DNA from: Isoetes taiwanensis
Lineage: Eukaryota > Streptophyta > Lycopodiopsida > Isoetales > Isoetaceae
Length of the DNA stretch: 64,000 bases
Direction: 5' to 3'
NCBI GenBank assembly: GCA_021234155.1
Contig: JAJEKV010000001.1
Coordinates: 37,804,826 to 37,868,825, forward strand
Shown here: piece after piece, positions 22,877 to 35,784 of the stretch
Position numbering within the stretch: the stretch's first letter is position 1
Layout of the letters: each line of letters starts with the position of its first letter
The notes under the pieces: model-generated
What the model was told of the DNA's origin: nothing
The model's input: the letters and a program-made list of their open reading frames with translations, nothing else
Databases searched by the model: none
Translations under genes and position numbers: made by a program

Positions 22877-23322
22877 ACAGTAAATACATACCTGAGACAG
22901 CTAAGGGAATCAAGTCAATCAGGAAAGATGGCTTTCCTTTTGCATGTTATATTAAATGGATCACCATTCCAGCAATCAAAATTGTTGTCGTCAGACCCAT
23001 AGTCATCACCAAGATTTCTCGATGATGCAACTCAGTTCCAGGTGTAAGTTCAAAAATAAATGCATTAATTTGCGCTTGCCTCCAGAGATAAATACTCCAA
23101 CCATACATGGACATGTGAAGAATTATCAAGGCCAACATACTGCATTGAAAGGTGAATCATGTAAAAATGTGTAGATATATACCATTCATTTTGTGGCAAA
23201 CTTGCCTGAATGTTGGAAATATTGATTTCATGCAGGCAGAGCTCTGTTGCTAATGTTGAGGCAGATGTATACTCACCAATTAGATGAGCAAACAATGCTA
23301 ATGGACAATCCCGGAAAAAGCC
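22877..23322 (-). pseudogene. PHO1-like (SPX-EXS family) exon remnants
   Basis: The exon from 23139 (acceptor AATGCAG) downward encodes MSMYGWSIYLWRQAQINAFI, then FELTPGTELHHREILVMTMG and IAGMVIHL. This matches the membrane segment of plant PHO1 phosphate exporters (MYG-N-W... INY-FIFE... ELRYR). It hits an in-frame TAA at about 22949, then continues in the same frame as HAKGKPSFLIDLIPLAVSG up to a GTATGT donor, so the stop looks like a nonsense mutation. A further upstream exon at 23322-23277 reads GFFRDCPLALFAHLIG between a GCAG acceptor and a GTGAGT donor. Phases of the two do not match, so a small exon between them is missing. No SPX domain and no C-terminal EXS exons are seen. Likely a decayed gene fragment. 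Confidence 0.55.
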
Positions 23323-24903
23323 CTGCACTGCCAAGATACATAGTTAACCTCCGTTATCTATACTTAAATCATAAAACAATAATCATATGGATACCAAGAA
23401 GTAATGTTATGGTATGAGAGGCTTTCTATGGTGCTGGTCTGAGGCATGACACTCCATATTTACAATTTTTACGTGCAAAATGTTGAATAAACAAAGCCTC
23501 AATCTCGTCCATTAGCTTGAGCACCTGCCTGCATACAAAAAAATCAGTTGTTTTCTGGACTTGTGAGCAAAGCCTTCACTAATATGCCTACCTTGTCTGA
23601 GCTATTAAGTAAGATTGTACTACAACTTTCTTGCAATGGGACCTCCCTCTTCAAGTCATTGCAATTTCTACCAGTTCACCTCATTTGCATTTACTATAAT
23701 TTTTCTATTTCTACCCACTATCTCATATTGCAGTTTCAAGCAATATCTAAAACAGCACCTTCGTCAGTTTCCACTTCCATAGGTTAATATATATAATTTC
23801 TGACCATGCATAGCTCTTTCAACTCGTTGCTCAAAAAACCCATCAATGATTATCTCAGAAAACCCCTACACATTGGTAAGATCCTACATATTCTAGTAAT
23901 TGATCCCTATTAAGTAAACTTGTATATTGTTACCATTGATACAAATGGTCAGACTATTCTAAGAAATGGTTCTAGACCCCAAGCCATATACTATGCATTT
24001 CACATGTTTTCTCACTTCATTCACAAAGGGTCAGGTAGACTACAAATGTGCTACTCTCACATTACCTTCTCTTTATCTGCGTATGTTTGTAAGCCGTTTA
24101 GAATGCGCCATCTCCAATATTTTTTTCCCGGAACAGAATCATCCTTAAACATGCAAATTAAAAAAGGAACATATACATCAACTGTTGTTGAATTCTCAGG
24201 TGACTTGTTTTACTCCAACAAAATACCTTGCGATGTTGGCCACAGTAGCTGCTCCAGAGGTGCTAACGGAAACATAGTCCCAAGGTGCAGATGCAACATC
24301 AGCAATGGAACACACAAGCTAATTGCCAAACTGCATGTAAAACGTAATACGCTTGCCTGGCCATCCCATAAGTACAAATGAGGTTGTGTCCCCAGCAGCA
24401 ACAGTCCAATTTCTTGATAATAGATGTGGAAAGCAATATCCAGTTAGGCTTAACATAGCAACCAAAAACTTGAACTGGGACCTGTAGCTGCTTTTGGCTT
24501 GCCAAAGGCATTTGGCCCAAAGAGACATTCATATTATAAAATCATACTTCATGTTTGCTCTTGGAAAATCTTAGACAATGCAATAATTGGATAATCATTT
24601 GGTCAAACATTCTACAAATTGGCAGAAGCCAACTCAAGCTAACCAGATCCATGAATAGTAAATGGTACAAAATGTGCACCCAGATGGCCGCATCATTTTC
24701 CTTACCTGTTAGTATTGGCAAACTGCCTAAACTCGCGGTCTGCTTTACAATGACCTGATTGCCACTTCCTGGTGATTTAATTCCATATCTCACATCAAAG
24801 AGCCAAAAGGAAATGCAAATGCAAAGCCAGGAATACCATCGCCAGTACAGAGCTTAACTGAAACCTGGAATGTAGCGGTAAATTAAAAAGCAGCTATCCT
24901 TAC
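23323..24903. other. AT-rich region, possible decayed exons
   Basis: Several minus-strand open frames lie here (for example 24319-24528 and 24542-24793), none with a domain that I recognise. No element ends seen. Confidence 0.3.
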
Positions 24904-24994
24904 CTTTGTTGATCGCCGGGTTCTTCCATACACCAGTTTAGAGCAACAGTTATCAAAATGGCCATGCATTCTCAACCTTTTTCCAACGAGCTCC
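24904..24994 (-). CDS. Possible small exon, unrecognised gene
   Basis: A 91-nt minus-strand segment between a strong acceptor (TTTTAATTTGCAG) and a GTAAGG donor reads ELVGKRLRMHGHFDNCCSKL and LVYGRTRRSTK. A likely next exon begins after ACATTCCAG at about 24870 (VSVKLCTGDGIPGFAF). An upstream open frame at 25302-25066 ends at a GTTAGA donor. Together they suggest the 5' part of a minus-strand gene starting near 25.3 kb. Function is unknown. Confidence 0.3.
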
Positions 24995-25321
24995 CTGCAA
25001 ATTAAAAATAGCTGTTGAGTGAATCGGAGCAAAACTCAAGGGTAAACAAAAGAGGAGGAAAATATCTAACCTGGGGCATGCCGTAAGGTTCCCGAGAAGA
25101 TTGTCAAGATCTTGATGCAAGCAAAGCGCCATAGCTGTATTGCTTCATGGATATCTGCCATCGCCATAACAAGCGCTCCACATCGAGCTTCCTGTATTTG
25201 GAGTGGCAAAGCGCTATATGTTTGGGTTATGCCGGAAGAGTCTGAAGAAGAACGCCATCGCCATAGCCATCGATGCCTAAAGAAGAGTCTGAAGAAGAGC
25301 ATCGATGCTCTGTTTCATTAG

Positions 25322-27370
25322 GGCGTTGGTGCCGTAGTCTCAGACGAAAAGAAGAAAAAGGGAAAAATGAGGAGAATCCTATTCGAATTTCTCCCACCTT
25401 TCTCAATTTTTAATTTCCCCCATCTATCTGAACATATCTACACATTAAAGCAGTCTTTAATTTTTCATTTTTGTTTTTGTCGCATTCAATTTTTCTGCGC
25501 CGCAATCTATTTTGATGTTTACCTGCCACGTATTTGTCGAAATAACATCCTGCTCGATGCCTGGCAACGAGCTATACTGTGCTCCGGCGATGGCGATTGC
25601 TTCTTCTAATGCTGGCAGAGCAACTGGAGTCAGTACAAGCTATGGCGGCAACAATCTGAATGCTTCCATCTGAATGCTATGGCGGCAGCGGCAGCGGTGC
25701 ATCAAGTTCCTCGGTTGGGCATTGCTGCTGCAATGAAGACCCTGTTTCGGCTTGATTTGGCTTGATTTCGGCTTGATTTGGAGGCCAATAGGCGCCATTA
25801 GTTCATCCGTTCTTCCATTTTGTGTCTCTATAGCAGATTTTCTATGAACATTTTTTTATTTGCATGAGAGGGGATGCGCATTTTTTTATGCGCATTTTTT
25901 TGTTGCTGGCATCTAGCGCATTCATTCCAAGTATACTGAGGAGGAACTTCATCCTGCGAGCACAACTTCATTTCGACTCTGCTTTTTTTGTGCCTTTAAG
26001 GGACCTATACCGGTTCTGAATGCCTGCATTCATTGGAGATCGCCATAGCCAAACCTGGAAGCAAAATTGCGGTTTTCGTTCAGGTTTCTTTGTGCTATTG
26101 CTGCGGTTTTTTTTGTGTTGGAACATCAGAAGAACAGAAGGGCCCCATCTTTCCTGCATTTTTCATTTTGGCATTCTCTGGTGTTGGAAATATTAACTAT
26201 ATGCTTAGTTTGGCTAAGGGAACTATATGCTCTGGCGGATGCTACTGGAAGGTTTTCAAATGGCAAGCGCGTGCTTGGTATTGCCAGTAAGTTCTATTTG
26301 AATTCCTACTTCTATTTGTTAGATGTGTCTCAACAAATACGCCATGTTTGGGTAAGCTTTTTAGACTTTTCAATTATGTCTCTAGAATCTCTGGTTATGT
26401 TTTAGTTTGACAGGCACATTTGACTGGTGCATGCCACTTTTCAGGTTTATTGGATCTTCTAATAGAAATATAACAAGTTTTTTACTTTGGGCTCAGCGTC
26501 ACTAGAGGTGATGGCAAGGTGTCTTTAACCATCTGTTTTTTCAAAAATTATAAGTACTTTTTAATGTTCCTAACATGCATAAGAAATGCAGTGTGATGAA
26601 CTATATGCGCAAGACAAGAACTCTCAGGAATTTGAGAATGCTTGCAACCTAAAATGAGAAATCCAGAATATTTGAGACCCAGAATATGGACGCCCTTGCT
26701 ATTGCCGCATGCGAAAAATTACTTGAGCTTTCGAGCCTTCTCTACAAGCCACGTTTCGAGATTTTTTTGTCTACCATGCAGCAGAAGCTTTGAGACCAAG
26801 GCAAATCCATCTTTGTTTTTGGAAAAAAATTGCATCTAAATTTGAATTTTTAAAGGATACCAAAGCTCTTATTACTGCTTTTAGAAATAAGATCATAGAG
26901 GCAAAAGTTCCAAAGGCAAAAACAAAATGCGTTGATCCAGCATTGCCTCTGGTCAAATCTCTATGGGTGCATTTAAAATGAAAACGCAGACTCTGTAACC
27001 AAGGACTCCGTACAGCTCTGTATAGCTCTTTGCACCTGTAGGAATTGATAGGACCTATCTTTTGCCAACTCGTTTACATCCATTGTTACCCTACAGAAAT
27101 TTTAGGGACATGGTATTTTGCCACAAAATATATGCCAAGCCATGTGCCAACATTGGGTTTTCTGCCATAGTTGCCTATGCTGACATATTTTACCATGAAA
27201 TTTGGCTTGCGGGATCACCTGCAACTCTACCTCATGGTACCCATTATCTACAGAATAACTCACCCCTAGGATACAATAATGCTTAGACCCTAATTTAAAA
27301 AGTTTTTCATATTGCTAAATAATTAGCTGTTTATAATCAACAATCAACACACAACTACCATTAACATTAT
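25322..27370. other. Non-coding stretch
   Basis: No gene recognised. Part of 26.0-26.3 kb is open on the plus strand without a known domain. The left flank of the foldback at 27337-27370 repeats a segment found inside its arm. Confidence 0.4.
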
Positions 27371-28076
27371 TGCAATGGAAATAATTTGTTTGTCTTGATG
27401 TTATTGTCCTTTTTAGTAATTAATGTTTACACCCATAAAGTTTACCTATGTTTGCTTTAGTTAGGGCCCGAAGGGCCCAAAATTTTTTTTAATATAACAA
27501 TCAACACACAACTACCATTAACATTATTAACATAAACCATTGCATTTCACACATTTAAATTAAAATCCCCCTTAAACCCCCTTTGGTTTGGGTGCATATT
27601 CACACGGAGGGTTACTCCGGGCAACGAGAGCTGTCAGATGGGCATATTTGCCCTTTATTCCAAGATCTGGAACGTACATAGCGATCCTCGTTTGTGGGGT
27701 AGGCATGTACAAGTTTAAGTATACTGTATATTAAAGTTTGCAAAATACTATAAGGTTTGAGAGAATGTACTTAATAGTGTTAATTTTGTACATGTATTGT
27801 AAATATATTTTTGGGGCTCTCGCTGCCCTACGTAACCCCCCGTGTGAATATGCACCCAAACCAAAGGGGGTTTAAGGGGGATTTTAATTTAAATGTGTGA
27901 AATGCAATGGTTTATGTTAATAATGTTAATGGTAGTTGTGTGTTGATTGTTATATTAAAAAAAATTTTGGGCCCTTCGGGCCCTAACTAAAGCAAACATA
28001 GGTAAACTTTATGGGTGTAAACATTAATTACTAAAAAGGACAATAACATCAAGACAAACAAATTATTTCCATTGCA
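27371..28076. mobile_element. Foldback element with ~260-bp near-perfect inverted arms
   Basis: The arms 27371-27631 and 27817-28076 are reverse complements. They look identical for about the outer 240 bp and differ at a few bases only next to the 185-bp spacer. Each arm contains the small palindrome GGGCCCGAAGGGCCC, and GGTTTGGGTGCATATTCACA near its inner end. No coding sequence and no clear TSD. About 30 bp just outside the left arm (27337-27370, CAATCAACACACAACTACCA and on) also occurs inside each arm. That suggests formation or rearrangement by template switching rather than a simple insertion. Confidence 0.85.
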
Positions 28077-30428
28077 TACCAAGAGCCCGCCCAAACGCAT
28101 AAACAAAACTGTTATAAAATGGGCAAAACAACAATAACATCATAAGGTTTCTTGGAGGGGCCATGCGCCCACCACTCAAAGAACATGATCATTTTATCTG
28201 AGGCCTCTTTGTAAAAGGCCGGACCACATTTTCTAGATGGAAACTCTCTGGCAGAACTCTGGAATAGATGATGTCCTGCTTGAAGGTTCTCATGTCTAGT
28301 ATAAGCTAATATCATAGCATTAAATGAATCTCATGTTATTTATGACTTCAAATTGTTGAGTAGCAATGCTCCTTTTTTTTTCCCAAAAAGGCTGCTTTCC
28401 CCCACACGGAGCATTTTAAGAGCCTTATTATTCTAGAAAAGAATCAAAATAGGCATTTGATAATTGTAACATACTTTTTTGTTACGCTAAATCCTAAGAA
28501 TAAAACAAGGCGTCTTTGATATGGACATACTGGGACACTTGAAAACACACGAAATAACACTTGAAACACACGAAATCGAACATATAGAGACTCGCAGTTT
28601 GCGTAGTAAGAATCAAGCCTCGAACTCAATGAACTTTGTTCGGGATGAAAAAAAAAACACAATGAATACAAACTTTACTTCAAATATGAACACGGAAAAG
28701 CTCACTAATACTTGACAAAGCATGCAAAGAGGAATACTATCGGTTAAGCAAATAATACAACACAATAGCAAGGTAAAAACATACACGGGGATGCGGATGC
28801 GCTTTCTGGTGCGGAATCAACCACACAATCTGTTCGAACAATGCCATATCGTAAAGTGCAAACTTAGTGATCAACTAGTGGCGACTTATGGAGTTTACTA
28901 AGTACAAACATACTTACATTGAGCCAACTGTAGATTTGAAGGTATGAAAGAAAAGATGCTTTTCTTTGTCATCACCTTCTTCCTTTAACCACGTTGCAAG
29001 ATGATGAATTTGTTCCTCATCTTGCCAACCTTGACACACAAGAGGTCGCTCATAGGAAGCACAAAAGTAACAGCATTGAAATAACAATGCGATCATCGAG
29101 CTACATTGCGTAAAAGCGTGAATAGCGGATCAAACAAAAGCTCTTCTTGGAAAAGCTCACGAAGATGAAACCCTCCTGCGGGTAGTATCCTTGAATGAAT
29201 AACCGCTGAAGCGGCCGGATGGCAATCGGCCCGAGCAGATAAAAGACTCAAAAGCGTAAAAATCCTGAACACTTGATGATGCTAACTTTCTTTCCCATTC
29301 GTCAAACTACTAATCTCTCGCATTGACTGTCTCAATCTGTCTGCAGCTTCTCCTTCTCCCTGAATCTTCTGATTGGTGTTTTGGAGAGACTGCAAGTGTC
29401 TTTGCTTCACGCATTGAATGGACCTACTTTACCGCAGACTACTGGGGAGGCCAAAGAACGAGAACATGGAGATGCCCGGATCCCAAAACCATTATAACAT
29501 TTGACCGAGCTAAGAACTGCGTGATGATTGAAATTCGGGGCCTTTTGCTTTTTCTCGCTCAATCCGATGCCTAGCTAGGTTGCATGGCTAAACCGGTGCA
29601 CTTATCCCTTTTTTCTCAAATGGGTGCTCGAAATATTCTATTTGTTTGCTTAGTTATGAACCACGCTTGATCTGAGGAAAAGCCGGTTCCGGAGGGGCCA
29701 TAGCCATATGTATCACTTACGTTTTTTGGTATGAACTTTAAGCCCTATTAGGTGAATCACCCCAATCGGCTTGTTCTTTTGGTACGTTCTTACCGAAATC
29801 GAATTGGAGACCCTATTTTGCCTTTGGTTCTATTGGGAGAAGCGCATCACCGAAGGCTCCATTCTGGACAAAGGCCAAGGCCACCTTCCATTCCCCATAC
29901 CCACACGCTTCTGCATCATCTGTGTTGCACAAGAATGAAAAAGACCGCATTTGCCTTGAAACCCACCAGACCATGCCATGGAAACTTTGAATATGTAGCA
30001 CAAACTGCTGAAGCAAGCATCCGGCCGCATCATCCTCTGCACCAAAGCAAGAACAATATGTAGCATAGCATATCCAGGAGGCTTGCATGTTCAGCCCCTA
30101 AAATAAAAAGAGGGCTTTTGTTGTGAGCCCTTGGATGTTGGACCATTGAAAAAAAAAAACTAAATCGACGACTAAGAAATGGTGCACTCTAGACGTACGC
30201 ATTAGTACATCCATTCGAATACGTCATGAAATCTTAGGAAAACCTTTGTGAAAAGCGTACAAAAACACAAAAAAAACCCCCTGTTATTATGCTACATATA
30301 TCCATATACAAAATATGTATGCCCTAATGTACTGGGATGCACGGTAATTGAATACTCATCAAAGTGCTTCTTTTGCAACGAATGCGCACGACTAGTTGCT
30401 CATCCCCCTAATGTTCGTATTGCAGGAA
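28077..30428. other. No recognised gene
   Basis: Moderately AT-rich. The part at about 29.1-29.9 kb is more balanced in composition and has an organelle-like look by eye, but no organelle gene can be named. Confidence 0.35.
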
Positions 30429-30475
30429 AGAGAAATGTTCGCAGCGGCCTTGGCCGCCGCGATAAATTTCTTGTA
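30429..30475. repeat. 47-bp imperfect palindrome, copy 1
   Basis: It starts AGAGAAATGTTCGCAGCGGC and ends GCGATAAATTTCTTGTA; the halves pair around GGCCTTGGCC. Near-identical to 33459-33504 apart from the centre. Confidence 0.75.
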
Positions 30476-31041
30476 TAAAATTATTTTATAGGGACGATTC
30501 TTTTGGCATATTCTTCGTCATCGAGGCACTCATCTCCGCCGTACATTGAATTGAAAATAATTCTGTGCCGTCCAAATTTCAGGGAAGGCCATAGCGAACC
30601 ATGGGCGATGGCAGCGACTCAGGACCCAGACAACTGTGACGGATCTCTGCGGACCTGAAAGGTGTGGCAATGGCAGAGCCTAGGCATCGGAACAGAGAGT
30701 GGAACATGAAATATGTCTGAGGAAGATGAAGCTTTATTTTTAAATTCGCCATTCTGGCTGTTTCGGGTCGTGAGAACTTCGCCACAACATCTGTCTCAGT
30801 AGAAATCAGATACTTTGCTTGGTTATCTTTTTTTCCAAATGCCTTAACCAGCCGAGCACTGTACGATGGGCTTTGGGATCTCAAGTTAGCACTTCTGTTT
30901 TTGTGGGTCTTATCTCAGGATTGCTTGGCTATAATATAGATAGGTTCTGATAATCGGTTCATGTTTGACTCTTGCACATAGGTTAACAGATTGGAGATCC
31001 TTGCTTCAGCTCATAACACATGTATTTGTGTTCTAGGCTCT
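30476..31041. other. No recognised feature
   Basis: Open frames here have no domain; nothing else seen. Confidence 0.4.
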
Positions 31042-31046
31042 GTTGT

Positions 31047-32630
31047 TGTGACGCTCCCAGAATATATACGACCCCCGGCCGTATACATACGGGGACTTTC
31101 CCCTCCCATGGCGACCATCGCGCCATGAGCAGGGCCCTCCATCTAACCCGGGCCGTCTACGTAGAGACGCTCAGGTGAAGGACACGGAGGGGTCATTCGG
31201 CCCACGCCTTCGATGGGCGCCTACGTCGCGGAAGCATGAATACAAGGGTTAGCACACAGCATAAATCACATATAAATAACCACCACGAAGGGTGGCATAT
31301 CCATCCAAATACCAACGGCAAAGAATATGCATCTAAGACTAAGAAAACACCCAAAACCCAGGTTCTACCCCGGTTCAGACTCTAGTGGGGGAGCGACTGA
31401 CTGCTGGGTCTCAGGAGATCGGCAGACCGAATCTTGGCATGGCGTTGGCTGGCATAGAACATCGGCTAGGGTTGTCCACTCCATCCGCCCCTCCTGTGCA
31501 CACTTTGCAGATGGGTCGATTCACGCTATGGCTTCGCTATAGCCTTCCGGAGACGCAGGCTCTAGGGATCACCCTTTGAGTCTACTCCAGGTTCATGACA
31601 CCTGGTCCGATGAGGCAGGTCGGGGAGGCGTCCCCTTCCAGGATCACAGTGGTGTCGTGGGTGAGCTAGAGAATACGTGCCGCATCAGCGACCCCCGCAT
31701 CCGTACCCGACTTACTCACCCTAATTCTACTCAAAGTGCATGGCGCCCCATACGGGTCACACCACTACACCCAGGGAGTGTCAGACCCATACCCGGCCCT
31801 CCACGTGACCGGCTATCAGGCCTAGCCCACTGTAGGAGTCTCAGGAGCCTTTTATGCTCGTGCAAGACCCCACCCCCTACTTCGCCACTGCGTCCCTTGT
31901 CTGGTGCTAAGCCAGACCATAGCGTCTATGACCCGGTGGGCTCTTGTGCACAGGCCGAAACTAGTAGGGTGTTAAAGGACTACTAGGAGCATTCTATACT
32001 CAAGCTCAGAGGCCCCTACCCCCATGTTAATCCCTGTTTACGAGAAACTACTAAACTAACTCATAGAGACATCGACCATTCCATACAGAGCATCATTCAT
32101 AATTGAAAAATATTCCTAATTACCAAAGAAGGGTTAATCTCACCCAAAACCAATCAGAAAAGAATACTAGAGTATTATTCTACAATTTGCAAGTTATCTA
32201 CTACTAACCAGAGTTTCGGCTGGACCCGTTGTCAAGGGGTGCTTCCATGGTGCTGTACTGGGGTAGCAGCGACAGGTAGAGGGTGTCTTGGCGATCTGGG
32301 AACGAATAGCAACTGCTTCCTGAGCGCTCAGCTGCTCCTGGCGCTTTGCTGGGTCGAAATTGGGCTGATATGAGGATGGCGCTTCCCTTTGGTGGCCTAG
32401 TTTAGCAATCCTCATGCTAGCCACCCGGGTCATGCCAAATGGCTCCTTCCCACTATGGATTGACTTAATCACATGTCTTTAGATAATTATCCTTTATAAT
32501 CTGGTTAACATAGCTAATTAAATCCATTGTGGCCAACCCCCCTAGGTTATCATACCCCAGGTGGCGTACCTATACCAAGTGACGTGTTCAATATTTATAC
32601 GTACACCGTATAAATACTTGGAACGTCACA
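31047..32630. mobile_element. Solo LTR with 5-bp TSD
   Basis: It begins TGTGACGCTCCC and ends GGAACGTCACA, so it has TG...CA ends with a 7-bp terminal inverted repeat (TGTGACG/CGTCACA). The 5-bp GTTGT lies immediately before it (31042-31046) and after it (32631-32635). No retroviral coding domain lies inside its 1584 bp, as expected of an LTR left after recombination between the two LTRs of an element. A shorter diverged relative is at 52922-53620. Orientation is uncertain. Confidence 0.85.
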
Positions 32631-32635
32631 GTTGT

Positions 32636-34240
32636 AGCTCCAGGAAAATCAGAGAGTGCACCGCCTACACCGCCTTCACTGTCGGTCGTTATAGCTAAGG
32701 ACAACTGCAATGCAAGAAGGATTCGATTCCATCTCTCCGCCATAGCCCTGTGTGTGTGTTTTGGCACACTCAAAACTACTCCTAATATGCGGTCAAGGAA
32801 GAAGGAAAAAATAGGATTTGGTGCCAAGGTAAATCTTCATCGTTGGCAAGCCCTTTTTGAAAGAATCCTTCATTCTGGCATCAAAAAGTGGAGATTAGTC
32901 CCAAATAAGAACCTGAATCCAATAGCTACAAGCAATGCCAGAAGTCTGGAAGCGATCTGGAAGGATCTTGCATCTCACATTGCATGGCATAGTGAGAAAA
33001 TCAGTGCGCAGGGCAGGAAACGACGAATTTGAAGGCACCGCCCGATTGATGAAATCAAATGGGGAGAAAAAAGAACGCAAAAAAATGGATGAAAGTGCAG
33101 ATCAAAGTGTCGATTCAGCTCCCCTCATGAGAAATCAAATGACTCTTCAAGACAAATGCCGAGAACGCGACGATGTTCTTACCATTTCTCTTCCCCTATC
33201 TTTGTATTTTATATATATAAGGCATTTGAAAATGTCTATAGAATTGATCTCATGGGCAAAATAAGATCTCGGATTGCCCTTGGTTAACAACGTTGGCGCA
33301 AAAATTAGGCTACATTACACTGCCACTTTCATTTCAACATTCACTTTCTTTTCAATATCGATACCTACATTTAAAGATCATACTAGGCCAACACTAAATA
33401 TGCATGTCAATGATCACAAAATGGTCTACAAAATCTGGGTGTACAACGAAGTTGGTGAAGAGAAATGTTCGCGGCGGCCAAGCCGTCGCGATAAATTTCT
33501 TGTAATTTTTAAATCTACTCATGTTATTAAGGCGAGATTCCACAGCAGCAGGTGGCTATTATTTGTTTTGCCACAACTGCCTGTGTTGGGGAAAATGTGT
33601 TGTGGTTTGAGTGCACTATGATGATCCACTCTTGCCAAAATGAAATCGTACAACAAATTTGTCGATGATGATGTGTCAAGATCTCTATGCCTGATAGTGT
33701 TTTTAGGATCAAAATGTAAGGGGAATCTCCCGACAGTTATCCAGCAATTAATCGCTTCCCTAGCCTCTTTCCGATGCTCCATGTCATGTCGCCAGACCTG
33801 AACTACCTCCACCATTGGAATCTCAAATTCCAACCAGAAGTTTGAGATTGTCTCTTCTTATTGGCCTGTTGCTAAAAGCCATACATTAACTGACGCTAGT
33901 GGAATCTGATAATGACAAAATCACACTATACAGAAAACAAAAATAATTATATTTATTAAAGACAAATGACATATTGCCATTGATGGACATTTTTTATTTG
34001 CATCCTATCATACCTAGGGTGCCACCTGACCATACTCATGCCATGTCATCTCCCATAATATATAGTCACTTTCTCATGGAAAAAAAAAGTTTGCTTGCTC
34101 TTTTTGATGCCACCTCATCATTTATAGTGCCATATCACCTAGTATGCCACTATTGCACTTTGCACGGCCACTTTGCACCATTGAAGCAGATTTTGACCAC
34201 AACCTGTGAAAACCTCAGGCAGTGTCGGATTCCACCATGG
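32636..34240. other. No recognised gene
   Basis: Open frames at 32754-33264 carry no domain that I know. It contains the second 46-bp palindrome. Confidence 0.4.
33459..33504. repeat. 46-bp imperfect palindrome, copy 2
   Basis: AGAGAAATGTTCGCGGCGGC at one end and GTCGCGATAAATTTCTTGTA at the other, matching 30429-30475 outside the centre. Confidence 0.75.
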
Positions 34241-34478
34241 CACGTCATCACGTGGGTTCAAAGCATGTGTGATAGGGTTTGTAAGGTTGTCATCATTTCC
34301 TACACAATGGCACTATTGTCATCACATGTGAGTTCAAAACATGTGTCCTAGGGTTTGTAAGGTTGTCATCATTTCCTACATAATGGTCGACTAGGATTCC
34401 ACCATGGCACTATGTCATCACGTGGGTTCAAAACATGTGTCCTAGGGTTTGTAAGGTTGTCATCAATTCCTCGTCATC
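34241..34478. repeat. Three-copy degenerate tandem repeat
   Basis: GTCATCACGTGGGTTCAAA-like starts at about 34243, 34317 and 34413, each followed by TAGGGTTTGTAAGGTTGTCA. Spacing is 74 and 96 bp because the third unit carries an extra block. Confidence 0.75.
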
Positions 34479-35784
34479 ACGTTTACTAGAAGGCGTGGGC
34501 ATGCGATCTCATGGAGGCGTGTAACCGGAAAAGACTGCCTTGGAAACTTCTGTGTGGTCCGTCTTCCGGGGTTTTGCGAGGTTACAATTCAAAGTCCTAC
34601 TTCCGTTTGACATAGGGAAGATTGCCAACTCGCCGGTATATACAATCATTTATCTTCATTCTAACAGTCCTAATGCTCTGTTCTTTGGAAATTTCTAGTA
34701 AGATGAGTTGGAATTTGAGAAATGGAAAAGTGTGATACAGACACTAAATTTGAAGCCACATAGTCTACATACCAATGGATGTAGAACCGGTGCCGATTAT
34801 GGTCATCAACCTATCCACCTCCTTTATCTGATCAAACATAAGCCTATTGCACTTGTGCACAAGATTGCTAAAGTGCACATATAAGGTCCACAATAGTTTG
34901 CCGTAATAAGTCTAGACCGTAGATGTGAAACAAATCCAAAAATATGCTAGTACATGGGACACTTGCATCTCGTGCAGCATTAGGCACCCCATCATGTAAT
35001 TGTTGAATCCTTCGATCCAAACTTGCCCCGTTGCAGTGGCTCATAACCAGCTGGACATCGTGCGATCGGGCATGCCAGAAGCCACAGAATTCGGCGGCGT
35101 GGTTGCATCCAAATCGCCAAGGCTATCCTAGAACATATGTTTGAAAAGTAGAGGAACTTTCCAGTTTGCCAATTACATGCTATCTTTACAATATAGCACT
35201 AGGCTAGGAGCACATCGAGCAAAAGGTTGACTAGCTGCCTATAGCAAATCGAGTTTGGCTCTGTTGATAACGGTTCTCAGTGTAAATTAAATGTTTGAAC
35301 TCATGCATTTTGAGCTCAGTGAAGTGGTTGAATTAGGGGAACACGCCATCTTCCTGTACGTAACGAAAGGGGAAAATTTGGGCGTTGGCACATCTGTGTG
35401 GAGGATGCCCATTTTTTCTTTTTTGGGATGTTTCATGGAACATGAACTACCATTTCAATGGTGGCATTAACAGATGGATTTGTTTTAATGCCTCGATACT
35501 TAAATCCTACTAAGTCTGTAGGGTTTAGGTTTTGGCAGCCTTCCTTACATCTGAAGTGGTCGAGAGCTTGTGTGCAGGTTCCCTCGCGGGTTTGAAGAGA
35601 GACTCGAAGAGGGAGAACAAAAAAACCCTTCCTAGACACCAGCTCCAAACTTGCCTCACTGCGATGGCTCGTAACAAGTTGGGCATCGTGTGATCAGGCA
35701 TGCCAGATGGCAGAAAATGACTGTTTGCGCAACTGCATCCATAATTCCAAAGTTATCCTAGACCACATGTTTGAGAAGTAGACG
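34479..35784. other. No recognised gene
   Basis: Two related stretches containing CATGCCAGA and ACATGTTTGA(A/G)AAGTAGA occur near 35069-35151 and 35698-35782, which suggests an old duplication. No coding function seen. Confidence 0.4.

Noticed and set aside
29100-29900. Nuclear copy of mitochondrial DNA
   Set aside because: Composition looks organelle-like but no mitochondrial gene or intron could be named.
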